Below are positions 45,631-54,914 of a stretch of 64,000 nt of DNA, piece by piece. Made by a program: the position numbers and the translations under genes. The DNA is from Chlorobium sp. (GTDB lineage Bacteria > Bacteroidota > Chlorobiia > Chlorobiales > Chlorobiaceae). Numbering within the stretch: position 1 is the stretch's first letter; each line of letters begins with the position of its first letter. The stretch lies in assembly GCA_005862225.1 (NCBI GenBank), contig SZXV01000002.1, forward strand, positions 310,001 to 374,000. The letters run 5' to 3'. The notes under the pieces were generated by a model. That model saw nothing but the letters and a program-made list of their open reading frames with translations, was not told the origin of the DNA and did no database searches.

Positions 45631-46820
45631 CGCGTTCCTCCAATTTCACCACGTGTCCAGAGCTGGCCTAAACGATACTGATCAAGCCATACGGCAAGCT
45701 CTTCTTTGCTGAGGCGTACCATGCTTGTTTTCCCGTCTTGTTTTTCACAAACGACCACACTTTCAGGAGTTTCGGTCATGGCATCAACCAGAATATCCGA
45801 GTGGGTCGTCACAATAATTTGTGTTCTTTGCGAAGCCTCAATCAACAAATCGGCAAGTTTTGGGAGAATATCGGGGTGCAGTCCCAGTTCAGGTTCCTCA
45901 ATGCAGAGAAGCTTTGGCGGATCAGGGTCACACAACAGCGCCAGCAAGCATAAGTAACGGAGCGTACCGTCTGACAGCCTTGTAGCAGGAATAGTAAACT
46001 CGCCTTCAGTAAAGAAAACCTGAACGCCTCCACCTTCAATATTAACATTGAAGTCATCCACTCCATTATAAAGCTCCTGTAATCCGTTCAGAATAGCAGC
46101 TTTGGCTTTTGGTTTACGAGTTTTTAAGCGGTTCAGAAACAATCCTAAATTTGAAAAGTCCTCTTCAAGGCGGTCATTGCGCAAGTCTGCTCTTTGTGGG
46201 TTGCGGAATATTGTATTCCTTCCGAAGCTCCATTCTCGATAAAAGCGGAACTGTTCATACAGATCAGCCAGATAAGTTATTTCAGGATATTGATCAGGGT
46301 CTCTTAGCTGGGCAAGAATGGATAATTCTTCGCTTACACTGGCGCGTGTCAGTTTCCTCTCTCCTCCAATTGCTGAGTTTATGAGCGGATTTCCTTTATT
46401 ACAGCGGTAATAAAAGTATTGTAAAAAGGGCGGACCAGGATAGGCCGCTTTATTTTCTATTATTTCGTCCACAAATATCACTCTCTGCTGTTCTCCTTTG
46501 AACGCAAAGTAGTGGCGAAGTGGCTGTTTAAGGTTTGACGATGTACTGTAAGGGTTATCAAGCACAAGCTCGATTGTGGCAGGATGATTCGCATCACCTT
46601 TCCAGATCCACTCACTGATTGTTCCACCACGACTGATAGTTCTTTGAAAATCATCGTTCGAAGAAGTTTTTGGTGTGGTTCTCACAAGAGCAAGTGCCTC
46701 AATCAGATTTGATTTACCTGAACCATTCGCGCCTATCAATACATTGAGATTTTTTAACTCCAGAGCAGGGCTGCCGGAAGCGAAAGAGAGTAGATTATCA
46801 AGTTTAATGCTATGAATCAT
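45624..46820 (-). CDS. AAA family (SMC/OLD-like) ATPase
   Basis: The 398-residue protein has Walker A LIGANGSGKSN (residues 29-39), an ABC/Rad50-type signature LSDGTLRYLCLLALL, Walker B LLCIEEPELGLHP and the H-loop VTTHSDILV. This is an ABC-class ATPase with its two halves separated by an insertion, like OLD and AriA. It is the first gene of a two-gene operon with the TOPRIM-like protein. Confidence 0.88.
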   Translation of the reverse strand: MIHSIKLDNLLSFASGSPALELKNLNVLIGANGSGKSNLIEALALVRTTPKTSSNDDFQRTISRGGTISEWIWKGDANHPATIELVLDNPYSTSSNLKQPLRHYFAFKGEQQRVIFVDEIIENKAAYPGPPFLQYFYYRCNKGNPLINSAIGGERKLTRASVSEELSILAQLRDPDQYPEITYLADLYEQFRFYREWSFGRNTIFRNPQRADLRNDRLEEDFSNLGLFLNRLKTRKPKAKAAILNGLQELYNGVDDFNVNIEGGGVQVFFTEGEFTIPATRLSDGTLRYLCLLALLCDPDPPKLLCIEEPELGLHPDILPKLADLLIEASQRTQIIVTTHSDILVDAMTETPESVVVCEKQDGKTSMVRLSKEELAVWLDQYRLGQLWTRGEIGGTRW

Positions 46821-46872
46821 GGCGGAATTTGTGAATAAGCTTTGCAGGAGATAATGTAAATATCAAATTAAT

Positions 46873-47109
46873 TTATCTCTTTGGCGAAATATACTCATAA
46901 TGCGGTGCGTACTCAACGCCATATTTTTGAGGCATGCGAAGGAAAATTCTCGTTTCAGCGAATCCTTCCGGCGCTAAAGATTCCGTATCGTCAAAATCAA
47001 GAGCAACTTTATTGCCCATGAACGGGCCTATGGCTGATGCAGAATTGTATGCAAATAATGTTTGTTGCGTATTCTCTGATGTGACTATATTTGGCTGAAG
47101 ATGCCGCAT
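46873..47109 (-). CDS. Hypothetical protein, about 78 residues
   Basis: A minus-strand ORF from the ATG at 47109 ends 52 bp before the ATPase gene. The product is soluble with no recognisable domain (KVALDFDDTESLAPEGF in the middle). No clear Shine-Dalgarno sequence. It may be a real gene of the same accessory block or a gene fragment. Confidence 0.35.
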   Translation of the reverse strand: MRHLQPNIVTSENTQQTLFAYNSASAIGPFMGNKVALDFDDTESLAPEGFAETRIFLRMPQKYGVEYAPHYEYISPKR

Positions 47110-47209
47110 AAATATCACGCCTGATTTATTCGTTTTAATTGCCTATAATATAAACAATTGCGATATTTTTCGCGCCTTTTTTTTATTGCTTTGATGAATA
47201 ATTCCGGCT

Positions 47210-48121
47210 ATGACAAGCAGAGTAATTGAAATCATAGAGTTCACCGATCCGGTTTGTACCTGGTGCTGGGGCAGCGAACCGGTTCTTCGTAAGCTGGAAA
47301 CCAGATTTGACGAACAGATCAAAATCAGTTTTGTCATGGCAGGATTGGTGAAGGACATCACGTCGTTTTACGACAGTTACAATGATATCGGAGGAGACCC
47401 GGTCCGCTCCAATGCGAACATTGCCAAACATTGGCTGGAAGCTTCCAAACGGCATGGGATGCCGGTCAAGAGTGAAGGATTTGAACTTTTCTCCTATGAT
47501 CATCCCTCTTCATATCCTCAAAACATTGCCTATAAAGCAGCACAGTTACAGGATCAAATACTGGCAGACAGGTTACTCAGACGTATTCGTGAAGCGTCGG
47601 CTGCTGAGGCGAAGTTGACGAATACGACCGAAGTCCTCATAGCATTGGCTTCCGAAGTTGGTCTGAATGTTGTCAGATTTTTGGCAGATCTCTCTTCCGG
47701 CTCAGCCCAACGCGCTTTCGAGCAAGACCTTGCGACAACGGCGCAATACCAGGCCCATGGCTTTCCCACTTTTCTCGTACGATTTGGCAAGAAGGAGACT
47801 CTCCTTCGCGGATACCAGAGATACGAAGATTTTAAGGCCGTGATTGACTATTTGACAAACGGAACAATACGCGAGCTTCCAATTCAGGCGGGTGAAGAAG
47901 CGATTATGGCATTTATACAAAAATATGCCTCTGTGGCACCGATTGAAATTCAAATGACATTTGATCTGACGGATATCGAGCTGAAGTCAGTAGTGGACTC
48001 ACTTCTGAATCAACAGATGATTACGCGACGTGAAGCTGGCAACGGATATTTTATTTCTCCAAAAATCAGTTCACTGAGTTGCGATACCGCAACTGGCCTC
48101 TGTACCGGAGTAACGTCATAA
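47210..48121 (+). CDS. DsbA-family (FrnE-like) thioredoxin-fold protein
   Basis: The 303-residue product has the DsbA-like start EFTDPVCTWCWGSEP with a CTWC redox motif near residue 16, a helical insertion, and the cis-Pro loop GFPTFLVRFG near residue 180. After about residue 215 a winged-helix-like C-terminal extension follows (ELKSVVDSLLNQQMITRREAGNGYFIS), ending in a Cys-containing tail. There is no signal peptide, so it acts in the cytoplasm. A thiol-dependent regulator or isomerase is plausible. Confidence 0.82.
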   Translation: MTSRVIEIIEFTDPVCTWCWGSEPVLRKLETRFDEQIKISFVMAGLVKDITSFYDSYNDIGGDPVRSNANIAKHWLEASKRHGMPVKSEGFELFSYDHPSSYPQNIAYKAAQLQDQILADRLLRRIREASAAEAKLTNTTEVLIALASEVGLNVVRFLADLSSGSAQRAFEQDLATTAQYQAHGFPTFLVRFGKKETLLRGYQRYEDFKAVIDYLTNGTIRELPIQAGEEAIMAFIQKYASVAPIEIQMTFDLTDIELKSVVDSLLNQQMITRREAGNGYFISPKISSLSCDTATGLCTGVTS

Positions 48122-48132
48122 AGTTTAAAAGT

Positions 48133-48352
48133 ATGATCGTGAGAATCTCCTGCCGTGGCTGTTATGGTGTCTGTCAGGTTATGGTCCATATCGATGGAGA
48201 GAAGGTGATGAAGGTTGTGGGAGATCCGGAGAGTCCTATAGAGCAAAGGATTTCTCTGTCCGAAAGGTGCAGCCGCACCTGAGTTGCCATCCGCCCGCAT
48301 TCTGGAAAGCTTTTTTTGTTGCCAGCCCAGATTATGCGCGACGTTTTTCTGA
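48133..48352 (+). pseudogene. Frameshifted N-terminal remnant of a molybdopterin oxidoreductase
   Basis: The ORF from the ATG at 48133 reads ISCRGCYGVCQVMVHIDG then KVVGDPESP, the N-terminal [4Fe-4S] region of molybdopterin oxidoreductases (polysulfide/thiosulfate reductase type). At about 48240 the frame shifts. The expected continuation SKGFLCPKGAAAPEL, with the fourth cluster Cys, is in the next frame from 48242, ending at a TGA at 48350-48352. The remaining roughly 700 residues are missing. It is a degraded gene, consistent with loss of a sulfur- or similar anion-metabolising enzyme. Confidence 0.8.
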
Positions 48353-48457
48353 TTTCCTTTTAATTTATTTTTTAGTAATGAGCTGTGATAATATATTGTG
48401 GGGCTTGCAGAGATAATGCATTTTGGTCAATAAACTTTTTAAATCTGGAGAAAAAAT

Positions 48458-48712
48458 ATGCAGACGATCTATGCTGACGGGGTTGCCAATATTACGCTGA
48501 TTGATGGCGTTATTCGGTTTGATCTTGTCAATATCACACAACTTGAAAAAGAGAAGGCCAATATTCGCTCTGTTGCCGCTCTGGCCTTGTCAGTTCCCGG
48601 ACTGCTTCGTACCCATGAGCAACTGACAATTGCAATCAACAAGATGGTCGAAGATGGTATACTGAAAAAGAACGATCCCGCTCAGGCCGTTACAGATGGC
48701 AACCCTTCCTGA
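48458..48712 (+). CDS. Small conserved-looking protein of unknown function
   Basis: The 84-residue product has a good GGAG 8 bp before its ATG. It begins with beta-like YADGVANITLIDGVIRFDL and continues with a helical half (VPGLLRTHEQLTIAINKMVEDGIL). No family recognised. It stands alone between the pseudogene and the cimA terminator region. Confidence 0.7.
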   Translation: MQTIYADGVANITLIDGVIRFDLVNITQLEKEKANIRSVAALALSVPGLLRTHEQLTIAINKMVEDGILKKNDPAQAVTDGNPS

Positions 48713-48739
48713 AGAATAAACGTACCGACAAGCAGCGAT

Positions 48740-48771
48740 ACGGCAGCATCTCGTTCAGAAGATGCCGCCGT
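48740..48771. terminator. Hairpin between convergent small gene and cimA
   Basis: ACGGCAGCATCT / AGATGCCGCCGT form a 12-bp stem with one mismatch and an 8-base loop. No long T-run. Lies between converging stops. Confidence 0.5.
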
Positions 48772-48799
48772 AAAGGCTTTGTTGGTTATCTCTGTGGTT

Positions 48800-50398
48800 T
48801 TATTTTTGTGCGGTTGGCGCCGATGCTTTCAGCGTAAAGAGGTGGTAGTTCATACTGTCCTGAAGCGCCTGAAGGCTGGCCTCTATGATGTTGGTTGAGA
48901 CGCCGACAGTACCCCACGTATAGCGTCCATTGCTTGATTCTATCAGTACCCGCACTTTTGCGCTTGTTCCCCGCTTCTCTTCAAGTACCCGCACTTTGTA
49001 GTCAACCAGCTTGATGCTTTTGATTTCAGGGTAAAAGTGGATAAGCGCCTTGCGAAGCGCCTTGTCGAGGGCATTGACAGGCCCGTCGCCATCGGCGGCA
49101 ATATGCTCAATCTCCTCTCCAACCTTAACCTTCAGCACCGCCTGGTCAACATTTTTGGCATTTTTGCTTGACTCAATATGCACCTTGGTTTCAAGGACTT
49201 CAAAGAAGGGGGTGAAATTCCCAAGCTCCTGATGCAGGAGAAGCTCAAAAGAAGCTTCTGCGCCGTCAAACTGGTAGCCTTCGTGTTCAAGTTCCTTGAT
49301 ATGGTGGACAATATTTTTAAACAGCTCGCTTTTTTCAGGGAGAGCTATGCCAAGTTCCTGCGCCTTGTAGCGGATATTGCTTTGTCCGGCAAGTTCTGAA
49401 ACCAGAACCCGCTGACGGTTTCCGACAAGCTTTGGGTCAATATGTTCGTAGAGCGAGCTCTCTTTCATAACGGCGCTGACATGAATTCCCCCTTTGTGGG
49501 CAAAGGCTGATTTTCCGACAAATGGCGCTCTGGTATTGGACGGCATATTGAGAATCTCATAGACAAACTTCGAAAGTGAGGTCAGTTGATTGAGATGCTC
49601 CACAAAGGTAAATGAGCGTTGCAGTTTCAGCATGATATTGGGAATAATGCTGATAAGATTGGCGTTGCCGCACCGTTCACCGATACCGTTGATGGTGCCC
49701 TGAATATGGGTCGCGCCGGCCATGATTGCGGCTATTGAGTTTGCTACAGCCAGATCGCCATCATTATGGGCGTGAATGCCGACAGGCACTCCGGTGACAG
49801 CCATAACATGCGCCACAATATCAGCGACTTCGTGAGGGAGCGATCCCCCATTGGTGTCGCACAGCACAACTTTTGATGCGCCTCCCTGAACTGCCGAAAG
49901 CAGCATCTTCAATGCAAACTCACGGTTGTCCTTATAGCCATCAAAAAAATGTTCCGCATCAAAAAAGACCTCCCGTCCCTCTTGTTTGAGGAAGGAAACG
50001 GAGCGATAAATCAGCTCGGCATTCTCTTCGTCGGAGATGCCCAGACTTTTCAATGAGTGGGCCTTCCATGTTTTTCCAAAAATGGTGATAACCGGAGTTT
50101 CTGAATGAAGCAGCCCAAGCAGGTTTGGATCACTCTCAACGCTGGCCACAAAACGGGCGGTTGAGCCAAACGAGGTAAGTTTTGCATGTTTGAGATCAAG
50201 CAGCCGGGCCTTGATGAAAAACTCCTCATCTTTCGGGTTGCTGCTTGGCCATCCCCCTTCAATATAGTTCATGCCAAACTCGTCAAGCTTCTGGGCAATA
50301 AGCAGCTTGTCCTGCACCGAAAGGTTGATATGCTCACCCTGTGTACCGTCACGCAGGGTGGTGTCGTAAAGTTCTATAGCGCCTGTTGCAAGAGTCAT
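48800..50398 (-). CDS. cimA: (R)-citramalate synthase CimA
   Basis: The 532-residue protein has the DRE-TIM start YDTTLRDGTQGEHINLS, then YIEGGWPSSNPKD, which separates citramalate synthase from 2-isopropylmalate synthase, and the metal-binding HAHNDGDLAVANS. The C-terminus has the regulatory LeuA-like domain. It condenses acetyl-CoA and pyruvate, giving 2-oxobutanoate for isoleucine without threonine deaminase. It follows leuD by 3 bp at the end of the ilv-leu operon. Confidence 0.93.
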   Translation of the reverse strand: MTLATGAIELYDTTLRDGTQGEHINLSVQDKLLIAQKLDEFGMNYIEGGWPSSNPKDEEFFIKARLLDLKHAKLTSFGSTARFVASVESDPNLLGLLHSETPVITIFGKTWKAHSLKSLGISDEENAELIYRSVSFLKQEGREVFFDAEHFFDGYKDNREFALKMLLSAVQGGASKVVLCDTNGGSLPHEVADIVAHVMAVTGVPVGIHAHNDGDLAVANSIAAIMAGATHIQGTINGIGERCGNANLISIIPNIMLKLQRSFTFVEHLNQLTSLSKFVYEILNMPSNTRAPFVGKSAFAHKGGIHVSAVMKESSLYEHIDPKLVGNRQRVLVSELAGQSNIRYKAQELGIALPEKSELFKNIVHHIKELEHEGYQFDGAEASFELLLHQELGNFTPFFEVLETKVHIESSKNAKNVDQAVLKVKVGEEIEHIAADGDGPVNALDKALRKALIHFYPEIKSIKLVDYKVRVLEEKRGTSAKVRVLIESSNGRYTWGTVGVSTNIIEASLQALQDSMNYHLFTLKASAPTAQK

Positions 50399-50401
50399 AA
50401 A

Positions 50402-50968
50402 TCAGCTTTGAGCCATTAAATTTTCCTGTCGGGCATAGGCAAAAATACCTCCAGCCTCGACGATGTTAAAGACACTGCCAAGGGGGTTGAGCTTGTACGT
50501 GACTTTGCTTGTAAGATTTTCGATGGTGTTTGCTTCAACATCGATTTTCAGTTCATCGCCAGTTTTGATAACCTGGTTAAGCTGCTCCGCAGTTTCATAA
50601 GGAATGGCAAATCCGCCATCAACGCAGTTGCGATAAAAAATTCTCGCGTACGACTCTGCAATAATCGCTTTGACGCCTGCCACTTTTAGGGCGAATGGAG
50701 CATGTTCTCGAGAAGAACCACACCCGAAGTTAGGCCCGGCAATAATGATCGTAAATGCTGAACGCACCTCGCCATCTGCAATAAAGGGGATATTGCCTTC
50801 TGGAAGTCCACCCTGTTCGGGAGGCACGCCTGACAGAGCATATTTGCCATACAGCACTACCTCTTCAGGATCGGAGAGGCTGTAGACCAGATGTTCTGCA
50901 GGAATAATCTGGTCGGTATCAATATTTTTTCCTAAAACGTAAGCTTTTCCCTGAATGATCGTTTCCAT
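50402..50968 (-). CDS. leuD: 3-isopropylmalate/citramalate dehydratase small subunit LeuD
   Basis: The 188-residue product is the short swivelling domain: VLGKNIDTDQIIPAEHL, GPNFGCGSSREHAPFALK and YRNCVDGGFAIP are typical. With LeuC it isomerises isopropylmalate; in this operon it can also act on citramalate. It lies 28 bp after leuC. Confidence 0.94.
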   Translation of the reverse strand: METIIQGKAYVLGKNIDTDQIIPAEHLVYSLSDPEEVVLYGKYALSGVPPEQGGLPEGNIPFIADGEVRSAFTIIIAGPNFGCGSSREHAPFALKVAGVKAIIAESYARIFYRNCVDGGFAIPYETAEQLNQVIKTGDELKIDVEANTIENLTSKVTYKLNPLGSVFNIVEAGGIFAYARQENLMAQS

Positions 50969-50996
50969 AGTGTTTTATTCTCCTGTACAAGTGCGA

Positions 50997-52292
50997 TCAG
51001 AGAAAATCTCTCGGATCGGTGAGTTTACCCGTAATTGCTGATGCGGCGGCCGTGAGCGGCGATGCAAGATAGACCCCTGCATGTTTACTGCCCATTCTTC
51101 CGGGGAAATTGCGGTTTGTTGTAGAGACGACGACATCATTGTCAACCGAGCGCCCGACGGTATCGGCAGGACCGCCCAGACATGCTGCGCATGAGGGGAG
51201 GGCAACGCTGCAACCGGCATCTTCAAAAATCTTTTTCAGGCTGACCCCTTCGTACTCTTCGGTCTCAAGACTGCGGGCAACCAGAACGGTAGCCGGAACA
51301 ATGTTTGTTGTCACCGCAACCTTCTGCCCCTTCAGGATTTTGGCAGCCATCACAAAATCGGTCAGTTTGCCGCCCGTGCAGGAGCCGATGTAGGACTTGG
51401 TGATTTTTGTGCCGGCGACGCTTCGCACCGTAGCACGGTTGTCAGGGCTGTGCGGCTGCGCAACAACCGGTTCAAGGTCACGAACGTTGTAATGATACTT
51501 GCTGTGATACTGTGCGTCCGAATCACTCTGGAAGAGCTCGTAAGGCTTGTTGCTTCTTGCCTTCACATACTCCTCGGCAATCGCGTCAGCGGCGATAATG
51601 CCGTTCATGCCACCAGCTTCAATGGCCATGTTGGTTAGTGTCATTCGCTCTTCCATGGGAAGGGAGAAGATTGCCTCACCATCAAATTCCATTGCCCTGT
51701 AGGTTGCGCCATCAGTGGTTATATCGCCGAGAATCTGGAGAATCAGATCTTTGGCGGTCAGCCAGGGGGGCATCACCCCATCAAAAGTGAACTTTATGGA
51801 TTCAGGGACTTTTTCCCAGAGTTTACCAGTGCCAAGAATGAAGGCAGCATCAGTGTTGCCAATGCCGGTACCGAACATGCCGAATGCGCCTGACGTACAG
51901 GTGTGGGAATCGGTACCGAAAAGCACCGTGCCGGGAAGGTTGAAGCCCTCTTCAGCGAGTGCAACATGGCAGACCCCTTTGTAGCGGTCGGTGCCAACAT
52001 CGTAGTAGTGCGTGAGACCCTGCTTTTTGGCAAACTCTCTCAACAGGTCGATGTTGCGGTGAGCGTGTTCGTTAGCCGTAAAGATATAGTGATCGGGCAG
52101 CACAACAACTTTTTCCGGATCCCATACTTTGGCATCAGGGCCAAACTCCTCTTTGAAAATATCAAAGGTTGGGGGGCCGCAGACATCATGGGTGAGAAGA
52201 ATATCAACATTCAGCCAAACACTTTCGCCAACATCGACAAATGTCCGGTTCGCTGCCTTTGCAAGGATTTTCTGGGTTATGGTTTGTGCCAT
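50997..52292 (-). CDS. leuC: 3-isopropylmalate/citramalate dehydratase large subunit LeuC
   Basis: From the ATG at 52292 the product has 431 residues, the short LeuC type that pairs with separate LeuD. Iron-sulfur and active-site sequences include GTDSHTCTSGAFG, IGSCTGGKLTDF and SCAACLGGPADT with cluster cysteines. It sits 25 bp after leuB. The ORF reaches to 52328, but that would overlap leuB and adds no conserved sequence. Confidence 0.94.
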   Translation of the reverse strand: MAQTITQKILAKAANRTFVDVGESVWLNVDILLTHDVCGPPTFDIFKEEFGPDAKVWDPEKVVVLPDHYIFTANEHAHRNIDLLREFAKKQGLTHYYDVGTDRYKGVCHVALAEEGFNLPGTVLFGTDSHTCTSGAFGMFGTGIGNTDAAFILGTGKLWEKVPESIKFTFDGVMPPWLTAKDLILQILGDITTDGATYRAMEFDGEAIFSLPMEERMTLTNMAIEAGGMNGIIAADAIAEEYVKARSNKPYELFQSDSDAQYHSKYHYNVRDLEPVVAQPHSPDNRATVRSVAGTKITKSYIGSCTGGKLTDFVMAAKILKGQKVAVTTNIVPATVLVARSLETEEYEGVSLKKIFEDAGCSVALPSCAACLGGPADTVGRSVDNDVVVSTTNRNFPGRMGSKHAGVYLASPLTAAASAITGKLTDPRDFL

Positions 52293-52317
52293 GGTTTCAG
52301 TAATAGTATTGTTTTCA

Positions 52318-53376
52318 TCAGGCGCCAAGATGCTTTACAATTGCCTCGGTCATCTCAGTGGTAGAGATGGTGGGCTCTCCGGGATTGGCAATGTCGGCTG
52401 TTCGTAATCCTGATGCGAGGGTTGCCTCAATTGCCTGCTCGATCTCTTTTGCAATCTCCGGCAGGTGAAAACTGTGCTCGAACATCATGGCCACTGATGC
52501 GATGGTGGCAATCGGATTGGCTTTGTTCTGCCCGGCAATATCCGGAGCGCTGCCATGAATTGGTTCGTAGAGCGCATGTTTCGTACCGATGCTTGCAGAA
52601 GGGAGCATACCGAGACTTCCGGTAATCATACCAGCAATGTCGCTCAGAATATCACCAAAGAGGTTTCCCGTGACGATAACATCAAACTGCCTCGGGTTGC
52701 GGACAATCTGCATTGCGGCGTTATCGACATACATGTCGCTCAGCTCCACATCCGCAAAATCCTTGTGCACTTCATGCACCACATTGCGCCAGAATTGAGA
52801 GACTTCAAGCACATTTGCCTTGTCGATAGACATCACTCTGCCCTTGCGCTTGCGGGCGGCTTCAAAGGCGAGACGGGCAATGCGTTCAACCTCATAGCCC
52901 TCATAGACCATGGTGTTCCACCCCTTGTTCTCATCGAAGCCGCGTGGCTGGCCAAAATAGATGCCGCCTGTCAGCTCCCTGAAGACAAGAAAATCGGTGC
53001 CACGAACAACCTCCGGCTTGAGTGATGATGCGTCAAGCAGTGCGTCATAGACTTTGGCGGGTCTGAGATTGGCAAAAAGTTCAAGCTCTTTGCGAATTCT
53101 GAGCAGCGCGGCCTCCGGCTTGTGTTCGTGCGGGAGCTTTTCCCACTTCGGACCACCGACAGCGCCCAGCAGGACAGCGTCGCAGTTCCGGCACGCATCA
53201 AGCGTTGCCTGTGTCAGCATTTCACCATGCAGGTCATAAGAGGCACCGCCGAACGGGTGTTCCTCAATGACAACTTCAAAGCCATGTTTTCTTGAGAGCT
53301 GTTCCAGTACTGAAACAGCTCCTGCAACGACTTCCGGGCCGATACCGTCACCCGGTATTGAGACAATCTTGTACAT
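52318..53376 (-). CDS. leuB: 3-isopropylmalate dehydrogenase LeuB
   Basis: The 352-residue protein has the isocitrate/isopropylmalate dehydrogenase pattern: IPGDGIGPEVVAG, RELTGGIYFGQPRG, NLFGDILSDIAGMI, and EPIHGSAPDIAGQNKANP for NAD and substrate binding. It oxidises 3-isopropylmalate and probably 3-methylmalate, so serves both leucine and isoleucine routes. Confidence 0.95.
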   Translation of the reverse strand: MYKIVSIPGDGIGPEVVAGAVSVLEQLSRKHGFEVVIEEHPFGGASYDLHGEMLTQATLDACRNCDAVLLGAVGGPKWEKLPHEHKPEAALLRIRKELELFANLRPAKVYDALLDASSLKPEVVRGTDFLVFRELTGGIYFGQPRGFDENKGWNTMVYEGYEVERIARLAFEAARKRKGRVMSIDKANVLEVSQFWRNVVHEVHKDFADVELSDMYVDNAAMQIVRNPRQFDVIVTGNLFGDILSDIAGMITGSLGMLPSASIGTKHALYEPIHGSAPDIAGQNKANPIATIASVAMMFEHSFHLPEIAKEIEQAIEATLASGLRTADIANPGEPTISTTEMTEAIVKHLGA

Positions 53377-53393
53377 TCTCTTGTTGAATGAAA

Positions 53394-54386
53394 TTATTTT
53401 TTGATCAGCCAGCTCATCATGTCGCGGAGCCTGGCACCTACCTTTTCAATGGCGTGACCGCTGTTTTCTGTCCGGAGTTTGCTCAGGTTCTTGTAGCCGC
53501 CGTTACATTCATCGATGAACTCTTTGGCAAAACGTCCATCCTGAACCTCTTCCAGAATTTTCTTCATCTCAGCCTTGACCGCTGGCGTGATAAGGCGCGG
53601 CCCACGGGTCATACCACCGTATTCAGCCGTATCGCTTACGGAGTAGTTCATTCTTGACAGGCCACCTTCATAATAGAGATCCACAATCAGTTTCAGCTCG
53701 TGCATACATTCAAAGTAGGCAAGTTCTTCAGGGTACCCGGCTTCGACAAGGGTTTCAAATCCAGCCTTGATCAGCTCTGCTGAACCGCCGCAAAGGACAG
53801 CCTGTTCACCAAAAAGATCGGTTTCTGTCTCGTTCTTGATGGATGTCTCAATAACGCCAGCTTTGGTGCCACCAAGAGCTTTTGCCCATGCGAGTGCCTG
53901 CTGCTTTGCTTCACCGGTGTAGTCCTGATGAACAGCGATAAGACAGGGTACGCCGTTGCCCTGGGTAAAAGTACGGCGCACAAGGTGGCCGGGGCTTTTC
54001 GGGGCAATCATGATGACGTTGATCGTCTCTGCAGGAATAATCTGCCTGTAATGAATATTGAAGCCATGGCCAAAGGCAAGGGTATTGCCAGCCACAAGGT
54101 TTGGAGCAATTTCTGCATCGTAAACGGCTTTCTGGTTCTGGTCAGGGAGAAGCACCATCACAATATCTGCCCATTTTGTCGCTTCAGCAACCGTGGTGAC
54201 TTCCAGTCCCGCTTCCCGTGCTTTTGCGCACGATGCGCTTTCGGGGCGCAGACCGACGCAGACGTTCAGTCCACTCTCCTTGAGGTTCAGGGCATGTGCA
54301 TGGCCCTGGCTCCCGTAACCGAGAATGGCAATATTTTTGCCTTGCAGATAACTGAGATCGGCATCCTTCTCATAATAAACGTTCAT
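53394..54386 (-). CDS. ilvC: Ketol-acid reductoisomerase IlvC
   Basis: From the ATG at 54386 the class I enzyme has 330 residues. NADPH-binding [19 protein letters not shown] at about residue 20 and metal-binding [12 protein letters not shown] and EYGGMTRG are present. It converts acetolactate and acetohydroxybutyrate in valine and isoleucine synthesis. An alternative ATG three codons upstream exists; neither has a Shine-Dalgarno sequence. Confidence 0.95.
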   Translation of the reverse strand: MNVYYEKDADLSYLQGKNIAILGYGSQGHAHALNLKESGLNVCVGLRPESASCAKAREAGLEVTTVAEATKWADIVMVLLPDQNQKAVYDAEIAPNLVAGNTLAFGHGFNIHYRQIIPAETINVIMIAPKSPGHLVRRTFTQGNGVPCLIAVHQDYTGEAKQQALAWAKALGGTKAGVIETSIKNETETDLFGEQAVLCGGSAELIKAGFETLVEAGYPEELAYFECMHELKLIVDLYYEGGLSRMNYSVSDTAEYGGMTRGPRLITPAVKAEMKKILEEVQDGRFAKEFIDECNGGYKNLSKLRTENSGHAIEKVGARLRDMMSWLIKK

Positions 54387-54429
54387 CGCATACAATGGTT
54401 TTGATTAAATAAGAGAGTTCAAAATGGTG

Positions 54430-54906
54430 TCATTCTCCACGATGTATTGCCACCGCGCCCGAACGGGCCAGTTCTTTAATTCCGTATGGCCTGAAGATAT
54501 CAATGGTTGTGTTGATTTTATCAGGCGAACCGATGACCTCAATAGTAATGGATTTTTGTTTTATATCCACGACTTTTCCTTTAAAAACAGTAATCAGCTC
54601 AAAAATCTCATGCTGTACTGTTTTACTGAGTTTCAGGGTCATCAGGAGCAGCTCCCGTTCAACATGAGGCTGCCGGGTCAGATCCGTTACCTTGATGGTA
54701 TCAACCAGCCTGTTCAGTTGTTTGAGTACCTGGCTGATAATCTGATCTTCGCCCCTTGTGACAATGGTCATGCGCGAAATTTCAGTGTCCTCGGTTTCAC
54801 CGATGGAGATGCTTTCAAGGTTAAACCCCCGGGCGCTGAACATGGCGGCAACCCGGTTAAGAGAGCCAAACTTGTTTTCAACCAGTACTGATATAATGTG
54901 TTTCAT
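54430..54906 (-). CDS. ilvN: Acetolactate synthase small (regulatory) subunit
   Basis: The 158-residue product starts MKHIISVLVENKFGSLNRV, the ACT domain of the IlvN/IlvH family, followed by GFNLESISIG and the C-terminal regulatory half. It gives valine feedback control to IlvB. A GTG four codons upstream overlaps the ilvB stop (GTGA) and may be the true coupled start. Confidence 0.93.
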   Translation of the reverse strand: MKHIISVLVENKFGSLNRVAAMFSARGFNLESISIGETEDTEISRMTIVTRGEDQIISQVLKQLNRLVDTIKVTDLTRQPHVERELLLMTLKLSKTVQHEIFELITVFKGKVVDIKQKSITIEVIGSPDKINTTIDIFRPYGIKELARSGAVAIHRGE

Positions 54907-54914
54907 GGATTTGT

